Below the pieces are notes generated by a model that was not told the DNA's origin, did not search any database, and was given only the letters and a program-made list of their open reading frames with translations. A program made the position numbers and the translations under genes. Source: Schistocerca nitens (taxonomy: Eukaryota; Arthropoda; Insecta; Orthoptera; Acrididae). Taken from it: a stretch of 64,000 nucleotides of DNA. Below, piece after piece: positions 1-9,431 of the stretch (the stretch's first letter is position 1; each line of letters starts with the position of its first letter). The stretch spans positions 22,031,640 to 22,095,639 of the forward strand of contig NC_064623.1 of assembly GCF_023898315.1 (NCBI RefSeq). The letters are read 5' to 3'.

Positions 1-194
1 ACAGACAGCTCGTGTGCAGTTGATCACATGTCAGCCGTGTGCGGCTCGTGTTAACGCAGTTTACTGCTTCGTATCTTGTCATTACGGTCATGGCATCTCG
101 TTTCTTATTCGATTTACTGGCGTCACTAAGTTACTGGCTTGCCTGCCCATGAGTGGTAGCAGCAGCGCTTATCGATACGAGTACTATGGTACTA
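1..194 (+). repeat. Left arm of an inverted repeat pair (truncated by window start)
   Basis: Divergent copy, in opposite orientation, of 5938-6110. Shared landmarks are the AGCCGTGTGCGGC block, the GCCTGCnC(A/G)TGAG block and GCGCTTATCGATA. In the other copy the next bases correspond to those found after 1601 here, so the Tc1-like element interrupts this repeat. Element class is unknown; a long terminal repeat or large interspersed repeat is likely. Confidence 0.6.
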
Positions 195-1600
195 CACTAC
201 TGGCCATTAAGATTGCTACACCAAGAAGAAATGCAGGTGATAAAAGGGCATTCATTGGACAAATATATTATACTAGAACTGACATGTGATTACATTTTCA
301 AGCAATTTGGTTGCATAGATCCTGAGAAATCAGTACCCAGAACAACCACCTCTGGCCGTAATAACGGCCTTGATACGCCTGGGCATTGGTTCAAACAGAG
401 CTTGGATGGCGTGTACAGGTACAGCTGCCCATGCAGCTTCAACACGATACCACAGGTCATCAAGAGTAGTGACTGGCGTATTGCGACGACACAGTTGCAC
501 GGCCAACATTGGCCAGACGTTTTCAGTTGGTGAGAGATCTGGAGAATGTGCTTTCCAGGGCAGCATTCGAACATTTTCTGTATCCAGAAAGGCCCGTACA
601 GGACCTGCAACATGCGGTCGTGCATTATCCTGCTGAAATGTAGGGTTTCGCAGGGACCGAATGAAGGGTAGAGCTACGGGTCGTAACACATCTGGAATGT
701 AACGTCCACTGTTCAAAGTGCCGTCAATGCGAACAAGAGGTGACCGAGACTGTAACCAATGGCACCCCATACCATCACGTCAGGTGATACGCCAGTATGG
801 CGTTGAGGAATACACGCTTCCAATGTGCGGTCACCGCGATGTCGCCAAACACGGATGCGACCATCACGATGCTGTAAACAGAACCTGGATTCATCCGAAA
901 AAACGACGTTTTGCCATTCGTGCACCCAGGTTCGTCGTCGAGTACACCATCGGAGGCCCTCGTGTCTGTGATGCAGCGTCAAGGGTAACGGAAGCCACGG
1001 TCTCCGAGCTGATAGTCCATTCTTCTCCAGACGTCGTCGAACTGTTCGTGCAGATGGTTGTTGTCTTGCAAACGTCCCCATCTGTTGACTCAGGGATCGA
1101 GACGTGGCTGCACCATCCGTTACAGCCATGCGGATAAGATGCCTGTCATTTCGAGTGCTAGTGATACGAGGCCGCTGAGATCCAGCACGGCGTTCCGTAT
1201 TACCCTCCTGAACCCACCGATTCCATATTCTCCTAACAGTCATTGGATCTCGACCAACGCGACCAGCAATGTCGAGATACGATAAACTGTAATCGCGATA
1301 GGCTACAATCCGACCTTTATCAAAGTCGGAAACATGATGGTACGCATTTCTCCTCCTCACAAGAGGCATCACAACAACGTTTCGCGAGGCAACGCCGGTC
1401 AACTGCTGTTTTTGTATGAGAAATCGGTTGGAAACGTTCCTCATGTGAGCACGTTGTAGGTGTCGCCACCGGCGCCAACCTTGTGTGAATGCTCTGAAAA
1501 GCTAATCTTTTGCATATCACAGCATATTCTTCCTGTCGGTTAAATTTCGCGTCTGTAGCGCGTCATCTTGGTGGTGTAGCAATTTTAATGGCCTGTAGCG
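195..1600 (-). mobile_element. Tc1-like DNA transposon, 1406 bp, inactive
   Basis: Ends carry terminal inverted repeats: 202-223 reads GGCCATTAAGATTGCTACAC.. and the complement of 1572-1593 reads GGCCATTAAAATTGCTACAC.. (one mismatch in 22). Outermost bases CACTAC (195) and CGCTAC (complement of 1595-1600) abut TA at 193-194 and 1601-1602, the TA target duplication expected of Tc1/mariner. The inverted partner repeat near 5930 shows the uninterrupted site. The transposase is frameshifted, so this copy cannot move by itself. Confidence 0.85.
330..1369 (-). pseudogene. Tc1-like transposase, DD34E, frameshifted
   Basis: A cut-and-paste transposase of the Tc1 family, which would bind the element ends and cleave at TA. 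Reading starts at the Met beginning MPLVRRRNAYHHVSDFDKGR (ATG at 1367-1369). An N-terminal helix-turn-helix region with FDKGRIVAYRDYSLSYLDIA is followed by the catalytic segment with SDESRF (first Asp), QQDNARPH (second Asp) and SPTENVW (Glu). The second Asp and Glu are 34 residues apart, the canonical DD34E spacing. The frame shifts by one base around 740-770 between VMVWGAIGY and the RSPLVRIDGTLNS block, and the tail ends at 330. Total length of about 345 codons is normal for the family. An upstream in-frame ATG at 1442-1444 exists, but homology begins at 1369. Confidence 0.88.
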
Positions 1601-1705
1601 TATCTTTGGAGCGGCCGCTAGTATTTCTGGGTGAGTTGTGTGGAGCGGGGAGTTGCGAACGGACATCAGTTGGGTTGGAGCGCAGCAGCGAGCAGGTCCG
1701 TGCAG

Positions 1706-3065
1706 CCACGGCCGCCTGTATTAGAGGCCGGAGTCGTCAAGCTGACAACAACGTAGGCTGTGACGTCAGTAGGCCGGCTAGCGTGACCAGCTAGGCCGAG
1801 ACTAAAGTTTAGATTTCGTCGAATGGAGAAGACGTGTCAGATATAAATACGCAATCACTTTTTTTTTTTTTTTTGATTTGGTCCCTATAAATAAGACAGT
1901 AACCTAGAAAAGCTAATTTCTCGCAGTATTACGCCGACTTTATGTCGGAATTACGCATTTTATTCTCGTTTCCTTGCAACGATGAACTTTTCAATAACTC
2001 ACATGTTCTTCATATTATGACGTTTCTTACCCGAGATTTGGATATACAAGTTCAGCAAACAATTTTGTGAGTTGCCTACCAACATTATTTGCAGACTTGC
2101 AATTATTTCAGTCTGTTATTTGGAATGTATTATGATATTCCTTCCTATATAAATGACAAACATGACAAACACCTTCTTGGAGGCTGCACCTTACTTAAAT
2201 ACGATGGTAACCCAGGGAATATTTTTGGCACAGCTTCTGGTAAAAGCTGGCCTTTGACGAGGAAACTCGTGACAGTTCCCATCAGAATCCTTGTAAATCT
2301 CCACTCTTGATACGTCACTTTCTTCAAAATGTTTAATGCAAACAACACTTCCATTTGATGGAGTCGAGTCCTTTTGGGGATATTTCTTGTCCATCGTTTT
2401 CTGTTTTCCTCTTCAGTAGGGAATCTGAACACTGAGATGTAACCCTCTTCATTGCTGGATTTGTAGTTGCTGTTGCAACCAAGAACACAACATTTTTCTG
2501 GCATCTGCAAATAGAATGATGCATTAATTGCTAACATCTTAAATCAAAATACTATTATGTAAAAATAGCAAATGAGAATTTGAGTGGACTGGTTTTTTCT
2601 ACTGCTTGGACATCACGAAACACAAGTCTACAATAGAATCAAATGTGTAGAAATATTCATAATATTAACACAAATCACTTAGGAGAAGATTCTGATACTA
2701 ACCTTATGAATTCAAAACTTTATTTTCGAATTGTATCTAGAATATAGTAGAACTTTTGTTGCAATTGTGTAGACGAAAGTCGTTCACGTAGCACTCTTGC
2801 ACATATACATGTAAAAACACTACAAACTTCACAGAATTGTATACTTACATTGTGTTATATCTTCTACTGTAGTCACGAGTACCTGCTATAATTTTTGCAG
2901 AGTCCAGTATAGCATAATTACACTGTAATGTCGGATAAAACAGACACCGCGAAAGTACGTAAACAACTGCTTCCGTTCGCTACCTTATAGCCACAGCCAT
3001 GCGGTAGGCCTTAACGTAACGTTGCCACATTTCAGTCCTCCGGCCTCTAATACAGGCGGCCGTGG
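1706..3065. mobile_element. 1.36-kb element with perfect 28-bp terminal inverted repeats (THAP-associated)
   Basis: 1706-1733 (starts CCACGGCCGCCTG) is the exact reverse complement of 3038-3065. TGCAG lies immediately outside both ends (1701-1705 and 3066-3070), consistent with a 5-bp target duplication. The interior is AT-rich and holds a THAP zinc-finger exon on the minus strand but no visible catalytic domain, so this would be a non-autonomous or internally deleted DNA transposon. It sits within the left copy of the large inverted repeat. THAP fingers are known DNA-binding modules of P-element and Kolobok-type transposases; the superfamily here is unassigned. Confidence 0.55.
2191..2504 (-). 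pseudogene. THAP-type zinc-finger exon, frameshifted
   Basis: Begins MPEKCCVLGCNSNY and continues through VFRFPTEEENRKRW. The second half, in another frame, is PSNGSVVCIKHFEESDV. The C..C (CCVLGC) and CIKH pairs are the C2CH zinc ligands of a THAP domain, and the Phe-Pro and Trp positions also fit. A shift of one base in the CCCCAAAAG run near 2385-2390 joins the halves. The ATG directly follows an acceptor-like TTTGCAG, suggesting an upstream exon. A TTTAAGTAAGG donor-like site overlaps the stop region. No transposase core follows. It lies inside the 28-bp-TIR element. Confidence 0.65.
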
Positions 3066-3240
3066 TGCAGCGCGATGGCAAGCCGGGGCTGCTGGCTGCG
3101 AGCTGCCACTGCCGGATCGAGGAGGGGTAGCTGCGAGAGCGACGACTTCGTTGCACTCCGAAACCTGGACGTTTGAGTGAAGAGTTAACTGCTAATGCAA
3201 CCCAGAGTGAGTTCTCGCCTTTGGTCGGTAGGTTGTTGCT

Positions 3241-3441
3241 CCCAGGGTTACTGAGCCTGGCGGCAACGAGTGAAGTGTTTCGAGGCGGTGAAATATTGCA
3301 GCCGTCTTTCTCTATTTGTTATTCAACACTGAAAAGAATAATACTCAATTCAGTGTTGAATAACAAATAGAGAAAGACGGCTGCAATATTTCACCGCCTC
3401 GAAACACTTCACTCGTTGCCGCCAGGCTCAGTAACCCTGGG
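3241..3441. repeat. Perfect palindrome, 93-bp arms, 15-nt loop
   Basis: 3241-3333 and 3349-3441 are exact reverse complements (checked base by base), separated by 15 nt. RNA or single strands would form a long uninterrupted hairpin. Its left arm is in the native orientation of the surrounding repeat when compared with the complement of 5160-5290. Confidence 0.95.
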
Positions 3442-3532
3442 GCGTTAGAGGCCACAAGGCACGAATTACCACTGGTTGTAATAAGAATATTACAACCAGT
3501 GGTAATTGGTGCCTTGTGGCCTCTGACGCCCC
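3439..3532. repeat. Second palindrome, 44-bp arms, 6-nt loop
   Basis: 3439-3482 pairs with 3489-3532 at 42 of 44 positions around the loop AAGAAT. It overlaps the first palindrome by three G residues (3439-3441), so the two hairpins are joined head to tail. The right arm continues into native repeat sequence (TTACCTGCCCTGG). Confidence 0.93.
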
Positions 3533-4295
3533 AGTTACCTGCCCTGGACCTTAGTGTACTTTCCCAGCAGTGTTCCTTTCCTCGTCCTGTTGATGCTGTC
3601 CGACACAGTGTGTACTTCGACTGCCTCTTGTATTGTATTGTGCATATTTTTTTCGGAGGTCTATCTTGGTTCTAGTGTTTCCTTCGGCCTTGGGTGTTTT
3701 CTGAAGATGTAGTGCTGTCTGTCTCTCCGCCCTTGCCTAAAAATATTCCATCATTGTACTGGTGATCGGACGTTAGAAGAATTGGTTAGTCCGTCAGTAG
3801 GCGCTTAAGCTTCCCCATAGTTTGAGTTGCCATCCTGTTACGTGAGTACAGCTCTTGGCTGCCTGTATCGCCTTACCTTATGTTTGAGTTACCTTCCCAG
3901 GCTAACCCTTGGAACACTTGCCGAGAACCGCTTGTCCTGATTCCTTAGACTGTGATGTTTGTTTTAAGGATATTTGTAATTTTCTAATAATTGTTGGTGT
4001 GGCCTTCAGCCGAGCAATAATTTCACTTCTTCCGTGATAAGGCCTTCAGTCGTGTTAAAGTGAATTTTTTTGGGAAACTCGTTTTAAAAGCAAGGGGTTT
4101 GTTTTAAAAGTGCTATTTGCAATTGTTTTCCTGACTTATAATTCAGGCCTTCAGCCGTTTGTTATTGGAATCTTATTCACTTATAATGATGCCTTCAGCT
4201 GTATTACAGTTTCTTTCAAAAGAAATTACTTGTCGTAATATGTGCTATTTGGAATTGTTCTTCAGGCTTCTAATTCAGGCCTTCAGCTGTTTGTT
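3533..4295 (+). repeat. Left copy of large repeat, with degenerate GGCCTTCAGC motifs
   Basis: Shares TTACCTGCCCTGG and the following roughly 150 bp with the complement of 4870-5145. From about 3990 to 4290 the motif (A/G)GGCCTTCAGC(C/T)G recurs about every 50-100 bp, each time followed by AT-rich sequence, i.e. a decayed tandem region. No open frame of note. Confidence 0.6.
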
Positions 4296-4487
4296 CAAAA
4301 AATGGCTCTGAGCACTATGGGACTTAGCTTCTGAGGTCATCAGTCCCCTGGAACTTAGAACTACTTAAACCTAACTAACCTAAGGACATCAGACACATCC
4401 ATGCCCGAGGCAGGATTCGAACGTGCTACCGTAGCGGTAGTGTGGTTCCAGACTGTAGCTCCTAGAACCGCTCGGCCACCCCGGCCG
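4296..4487 (-). mobile_element. tRNA-derived SINE, minus strand
   Basis: Complementary strand has a CGGCCG(G)GGTGGCC head, a B-box-like GTTCGAATCC (complement of 4413-4422) and an ...AGAGCCATTTTTT tail. Same family as 4922-5120. RNA polymerase III promoter elements are inferred from the boxes. Sits exactly where the two opposed copies of the large repeat meet. Confidence 0.85.
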
Positions 4488-6111
4488 ACCAAACAGTACT
4501 TTAAACTAGGCTGAAGGCCTGAAGAGTAAAACAATAATTTAAAATACAAAACCGGCTAGAAGCCATACAAGTACCAACAACAAGAACAAATTTAAAAAAA
4601 AATAAGGTAGTACACACAAGAGCGTCCAGATGTTCGAGGGTCGGCCTTAATTCAAACAATAACGCTCGCTTAGGTGAGACAGGCAGTCGGGCCAACCATT
4701 CACGATCCGACGACAACCCAACCGACCGACAGTCAGCGGATCCACCGACAAGATAACTTCCACGTCACCCGACCAGCGCACAACATGGAGTTCAACGGAA
4801 CAACGTAGAAGATAATGGAGCCCACATCCAATCATACACGGAGCTGTTAAACTACACACCGTGCTGGACAGCAACAACACGATGAGGAAACTACACTGCC
4901 TGAAATTTAGGTCAACGCCCAGGCCGGCCGCGGTGGCCGTGCGGTTCTAGGCGCTCCAGTCCGGAGCCGCGCTGTTGCTACGGTCGCAGGTTCGAATCCT
5001 GCCTCGGGCATGGGTGTATGTGATGTCCTTAGGTTAGTTAGGTTTAAGTAGTTCTAAGTTCTAGGGGACTGACGACCACAGCAGTTGAGTCCCTTAGTGC
5101 TCAGAGCCATTTGAACCATTTCAACGCCCAGGGCAGGTAATCGGAACGTTAACGGCCACAAGACAGAAGATTCCGCTGGTGCACTTCAATTCAAATAACC
5201 AAACACAGTGACTCTCCACCGGAGAGTGGCTACAATTTTCCAACTCGAAAACCACATTGCTGCTCGCGGGAATATCCCAGCAGCAGACAACGAACTCCAA
5301 ACGACACACTGTGAACAGTCTTGACTTGATGGTAGGTAAAATCAAAACTCAACTTTCGTGTCCAGGGTCGGTGAGCCACGGACCTCGTACAATGGCAACA
5401 GCGCCACACACTCAAAACACCGCGTAGAGACCGCCAGCGGGCCCCCGGCGAAACTACGCCCCGCCGAAAATTCCTCGCTGCCCCAGGCCAACCGACCGAT
5501 TCCCAGAGCCAGTACGCAGACAACATTTAAAATAACTTGTCAGTCAAAACCTCACAAACTACACACAGTTTCACGAACACTTGCACGAAGAACCAGACAA
5601 AGGTAACGGCAGTGACTGTATAATAACAGGGACGAATCACGAGTCGGCACACACTGCCAACCCACGAGCGATCGCCGGCCAAATACACGTCGTCCGGCAA
5701 GACGACCGACCGACGACCAACCAAAGTCGTCCTCACGCCAATCATGCGTGTCGGCAACCGTCGGCCGAGTCACGGCGGTCCGGTCCTCACTGCTGCCGCG
5801 TCCCGACCGAACTTGTGCCACGTGCCGACGCAAACACTGCCAGGTCCCAACTAACTGCTGGCACCTTCCAACTGACTCACGACACACGACGACCGGGAAG
5901 TAATAACAGTCCAGCAAAGATAATACGGCAGGGCTTATATCGATAAGCGCTGATGTTGCCGCTCACGAGCAGGCAAAGCAGCAACTCAGTGACACAAGGA
6001 ATTGAAACCAACATAACGAGGTGGCAGTATGGCAAAAACAGGATGTTAAATAAGAGATGGCACGAACACAAGCCGCACACGGCTCAAAGGCCTTCAACCG
6101 TCATACAGTCA

Positions 6112-6113
<2 letters not shown>
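4488..6113 (-). repeat. Right copy of large repeat, inverted relative to 1-4295
   Basis: On the complementary strand the order of blocks from 6113 to 4500 (AGCCGTGTGCGGC block, GCTTATCGATA block, TATCTTTG block, CCCTGGACACG block, TTACCTGCCCTGG block, GGCCTTCAGCC block) repeats the order of the left copy on the plus strand. Identity is modest, so both copies are old. Open frames here are in GC-rich non-coding sequence and have no recognisable domain. A SINE is nested at 4922-5120. Confidence 0.6.
4922..5120 (+). mobile_element. tRNA-derived SINE with target-site duplication
   Basis: Starts GGCCGGCCGCGGTGGCC, with A-box-like TGGCCGTGCGG (4934-4944) and B-box GGTTCGAATCC (4989-4999). Ends AGAGCCATTTGAACCATT. 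TCAACGCCCAGG occurs on both sides (4912-4923 and 5121-5132), a 12-bp duplication produced by LINE-driven insertion. Well preserved. Confidence 0.92.

Positions 6114-6154
<41 letters not shown>
6114..6154. repeat. (TG)20 microsatellite
   Basis: About 41 bp of uninterrupted TG immediately outside the end of the right repeat copy. Confidence 0.98.
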
Positions 6155-6155
<1 letters not shown>

Positions 6156-6552
6156 TTTTTAAGAGATTGTTTTAAAATTTTAATTTCTTTAAACAAAGTT
6201 TACGTTTATGTTGTGCAACCGAGAGTAACGGATTACGGCCCCATCCACAATAGAAACTTTATCCTGCCCCATCCTGAGAAACCAGATCGCAACATAATTC
6301 GATCGCTGCGCATCTGTAAAGGCTTAATGATTCATCTGTGTGCGTGCGATGGGGTGACTAATTTGTTGTCCTGTGGACTTGTATCCATGTACGACATTTA
6401 CACACATATAAAATGTACGTAATTAACTATAATTAAAGGAAAAAGAAAAGAAAAACAGTGAAGGACTTCTGATGTGGGAGGCATTGGACCCATAAGTGGG
6501 CCTAGAAAAGTAAGTTACACGCTGTAATGGTATGTCAAGTAATTTCCAGTGA

Positions 6553-6625
6553 CCAGAATGAGATTTTCACTCTGCAGCGGAGTGTGCGCTGATATGAAAC
6601 TTCCTTTAATCTGCCAGGAAGTTTC
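6553..6625. mobile_element. 73-bp SINE fragment with inverted end
   Basis: Flanked by perfect 12-bp duplications AATTTCCAGTGA (6541-6552, 6626-6637). The body CCAGAATGAGATTTTCACTC..GAAACTTCCT is followed by its own neighbouring sequence inverted (AATCTGCCAGGAAGTTTC), making a small fold-back. It looks like the tail region of the SINE whose tRNA-like part survives at 18992-19090. Confidence 0.7.
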
Positions 6626-6676
6626 AATTTCCAGTGAATGCGGTACTACACTTCAAAGTGACACCGATAAGTGAAA

Positions 6677-7010
6677 TTATTTTTTTCCGTAGTCAGAAAC
6701 TCTCTGTAAGGTCGGAACGTTCTGCCAGTCATTCAACTTCTCCACCATAGAAATCCACTCATTCGCCACGCAGCCTTTCGAGGACCACTGTGTGAATACT
6801 GTCTCCAATAGAAAATCTGTTTCCAATGTGATGTTCTCGCCAAAAAGATGAAATCTGTGTGGTACGTGATCTGGACTGTGTGGCCATGGCCCAGCCTGCT
6901 GACGGCGCAACTTTGCATTTCTTCTGAGAAGGTGATGAGGTGTGCCTCTAGTCCATAGACGCTCTCTTTCTTGCGGGTGAGGAATGATGTCACACTCTTA
7001 GAAAAATCCA
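6677..7010 (-). pseudogene. mariner-like transposase, C-terminal remnant
   Basis: The minus-strand frame has PHRFHLFGENITLETDF and ends in a WISMVEKLNDWQNV..SDYGKK tail. This is the position and spacing of the SPD..FHLF..L block and the C-terminal end of mariner-family (SETMAR-like) transposases. The N-terminal two thirds and the first catalytic Asp are missing, and the DxxxS part before the FHLF block is mutated. A decayed fragment. Confidence 0.6.
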
Positions 7011-7059
7011 GGTTTTATGGAATTGAAGGCTATACACACAGTTGGTCTGAATCATACTG

Positions 7060-8180
7060 AACAAACAGAAAGCAAAAAGTTGTGCTGAATAACAAAAATA
7101 ATGATGGGAGGGTGGTAAATTCTAGTGAATCGGGAGTTATCACAAAGGGAGTCCCACAATGTTCAATTTTGGGTCTTCTGCTGTTCCATATTCACGTGAA
7201 TGACCTCTCATTTAACGTTCAGCAAGCAGAACTAGTACTTTTGGCAAATGAAGTGAGTGTTATAATAAACCTCATCCAGGAAAACCAGCTGAAGATATTG
7301 TTAAAGATGTCTTTCAAAGAAATATTAAATGGTTCTCAGAAAATGGACTCTCCCTTAATTTTGAAAAAATTCACTATATCCAGTTCTATACACCAAATAG
7401 TCATACTGACAATTGATTTAGCCTATGAACAGGGCTCAGTTAACAGAGTAGATTTCTCCAAATTTTTGGGTGTTCAGATTGATGACAACTTGAACTGGAA
7501 GATGCATATTGCTGGGCTTCTCAAACAATTAAGTTCAGCTTCTTTCGCTCTTCATACAATCGCTAGTCTTGGTAATAAACAGATCAGCCTCCTAACGTAC
7601 TTTGCATATTTACTGGTGTAACTCCCCACTTAGGCATAAAGTATTGATTGCACAAAAGAGAGCAGTGAGAATAATTAGTGGTGTTCACCCAAGGACAACA
7701 TGTAGGCACCTATTCAAGGAGTTAGGTATTTTAACTGCGCCATCAGAGTACATATATTCGCTAATGAAATTCGTTATAAATAATCCATCTCAGTTCGTGA
7801 AGAACAGTGAAATTCATACGTACAACACTAGAGGGAAAAATGACCTTTCCTATCGATTATAGAAGCTGTCAGTTGCTCAAAAAGAAGTACATTATTCAGA
7901 AACAAAAAGTATCTAGCGGGTAGCAGACCAAGCTTTAAATCTATCTTGAAATCATTTCTTTTGCATAACTCCATCTATTCCATGGAATAGAACTGGTAAA
8001 AAAAAATTGTACCTCTAACTGTAGTTGCATGTGTAGAACCAAAAATTTCAGTAATATTAATATTAGCACTTTTCATGTGTTTATATGTTTCTTGTAATCT
8101 GACTTGTTCCACATCATATCGATAAAATAATCGTGAAAATGATCTATGGAACATGACATAACTAAACTAAACATGTCTCA
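7060..8180 (+). pseudogene. Non-LTR retrotransposon (jockey/CR1-like) reverse transcriptase fragment and 3' end
   Basis: Frame 7082-7621 has GVPQCSILGLLLFHIHVNDL (the RT block usually GVPQGSILGPLLF), then a mutated active-site region (LANEV in place of the usual FADD) and FSKFLGVQIDDNLNWKMHI. After a frameshift near 7615, the frame to 7862 has AQKRAVRIISGVHPRTTC and YNTRGK, the thumb/C-terminal blocks of the same family. The 3' UTR ends with a short TAAAC-type tail near 8170. The endonuclease half is absent. Probably the same family as 37420-38690 and 61334-64000. Confidence 0.8.
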
Positions 8181-8189
8181 TCACCCGTA

Positions 8190-9380
8190 ATGATGCAGCT
8201 TGGGAAATCAGTGCCTTCGACTGCGCAACGCTCAAAGACGTCTATAGACGCCAAAAGCTTGCACATTTCTGTGCAGGTGACAGTGATCGTGGCACCCATA
8301 GTGAAAACAGGAGGTCGTACGTTATTGTCCATTCGCAATGCAGGTCATGGATTTATAGCCCACCGAGGTGAATAAGTTATATGAATGGTGATGTCTGTTC
8401 TTTCGGAGATGTTGGAGGTACTGAGTAACTGTATGTGCCAGACTGGGATTAAAAACACACGATGTCCCACTTGGTGGGAGTTGCGTTAACCACTGTGTCC
8501 CAAGACACAGTACTTATCCCAACTGCGCGTACTATCTCGGTATGCATCTTGGCCAGCCTACATTCCTCCATAGTCCTTGTCCATGGTCTCGACACTAGCT
8601 ACCTTCAAGTTGCTGCAAGAGGTCAAACACGATTGTGCGTCCACACTGAACGTGATGGATTTATAGCCCACCAAGATGACTCAGTTGTACGAATGCATGG
8701 CATGTCAGAACGGACATGTCAGTGGCACTGAGTGAAATTGGGTGCTGGACCAGGATTCGAGTATGGGATCTCTTGGTTACCCAATGCACCAACTGGACCA
8801 TCTCCTTACGCCCCCCACCCGACACACATTCGCATCTAGTGCCAACTATCCGGATTCCCAGTTCATGTCCCACATTCTCGCTACTTTGAGATTCCCCCAG
8901 GAGTTCGAAAGTGAGTGTGCATTTGCGCTGAAGATAGTGGATTCATAGCCCACTGAGGCAACTCAGTTATTTGAATGCAAGGTGTTCCTTTGGACATGCC
9001 AGCAGCACTGTGTGAAAATGTCTGCTGGACCAGGATTCGAACCCTTGACCTACATCTGCATAGATACGCCTCAAGCCGCTGTACGGTGCATGGCGGAGGG
9101 TACCCTGTACCACTAATAACCATTTCCTTTCCTCGCAAATAGAACAAGGGAAAAACGACTGTCTATATGACTCCGCATGAAGCCTATTTTTTCGTTTCTT
9201 ATCTTCGTTACCCACTATGCATGTTTGCGGCAGTAGAATCGTTCGGCAGTCAGTTTCAAATGCCGGTTCTCTAAGTCTCCTCATTAGTAGGCAGCTGAAT
9301 TAACCACTGCCCCATCTGTGTTTGTCGCAACTACCAGCACTATCTCAGAATGCCCCTCAGCCTAACCACACTCCCACCTC
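8190..9380 (-). repeat. Three degenerate SINE-like units in direct tandem
   Basis: The anchor GG(A/G)TT(T/C)ATAGCCCACC recurs at 8349, 8657 and 8939, spacings of 308 and 282 bp. Unit boundaries carry GGACCAGGATTCGAACCC, whose complement resembles a polymerase III B-box. The third unit is interrupted at 9048-9275. A fourth dispersed unit lies at 12500-12860. ORFs across this region are not coding. Confidence 0.65.
9048..9275. repeat. Interspersed repeat nested in third SINE-like unit
   Basis: The segment starting CTACATCTGCATAGATACGC, with GTGCATGGCGGAGGGTACC, separates GATTCGAACCC from the CTCATTAGTAGGCAGCTGAA block that is contiguous with it in the fourth unit (near 12720-12760). Related to 57129-57760. 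Class unknown; probably LINE-associated. Confidence 0.5.
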
Positions 9381-9431
9381 GCACCACCTATTTTAACGTC
9401 CCCTTCCCTTCTATCGTCAATGTTAGAAATA

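Noticed and set aside
4912..5132. A true tRNA gene near the B-box GGTTCGAATCC
   Set aside because: The tRNA-like head does not continue into a full cloverleaf, the tail is SINE-type, and target duplications flank it.
5358..5946. Arg/Thr/Pro-rich frames of 82 to 121 codons
   Set aside because: GC-rich repeat sequence; the corresponding region of the left copy does not keep a frame, so selection is unlikely.
8462..9284. Frames on both strands across the SINE-like units
   Set aside because: The same frames are not conserved between the three units and carry no domain.
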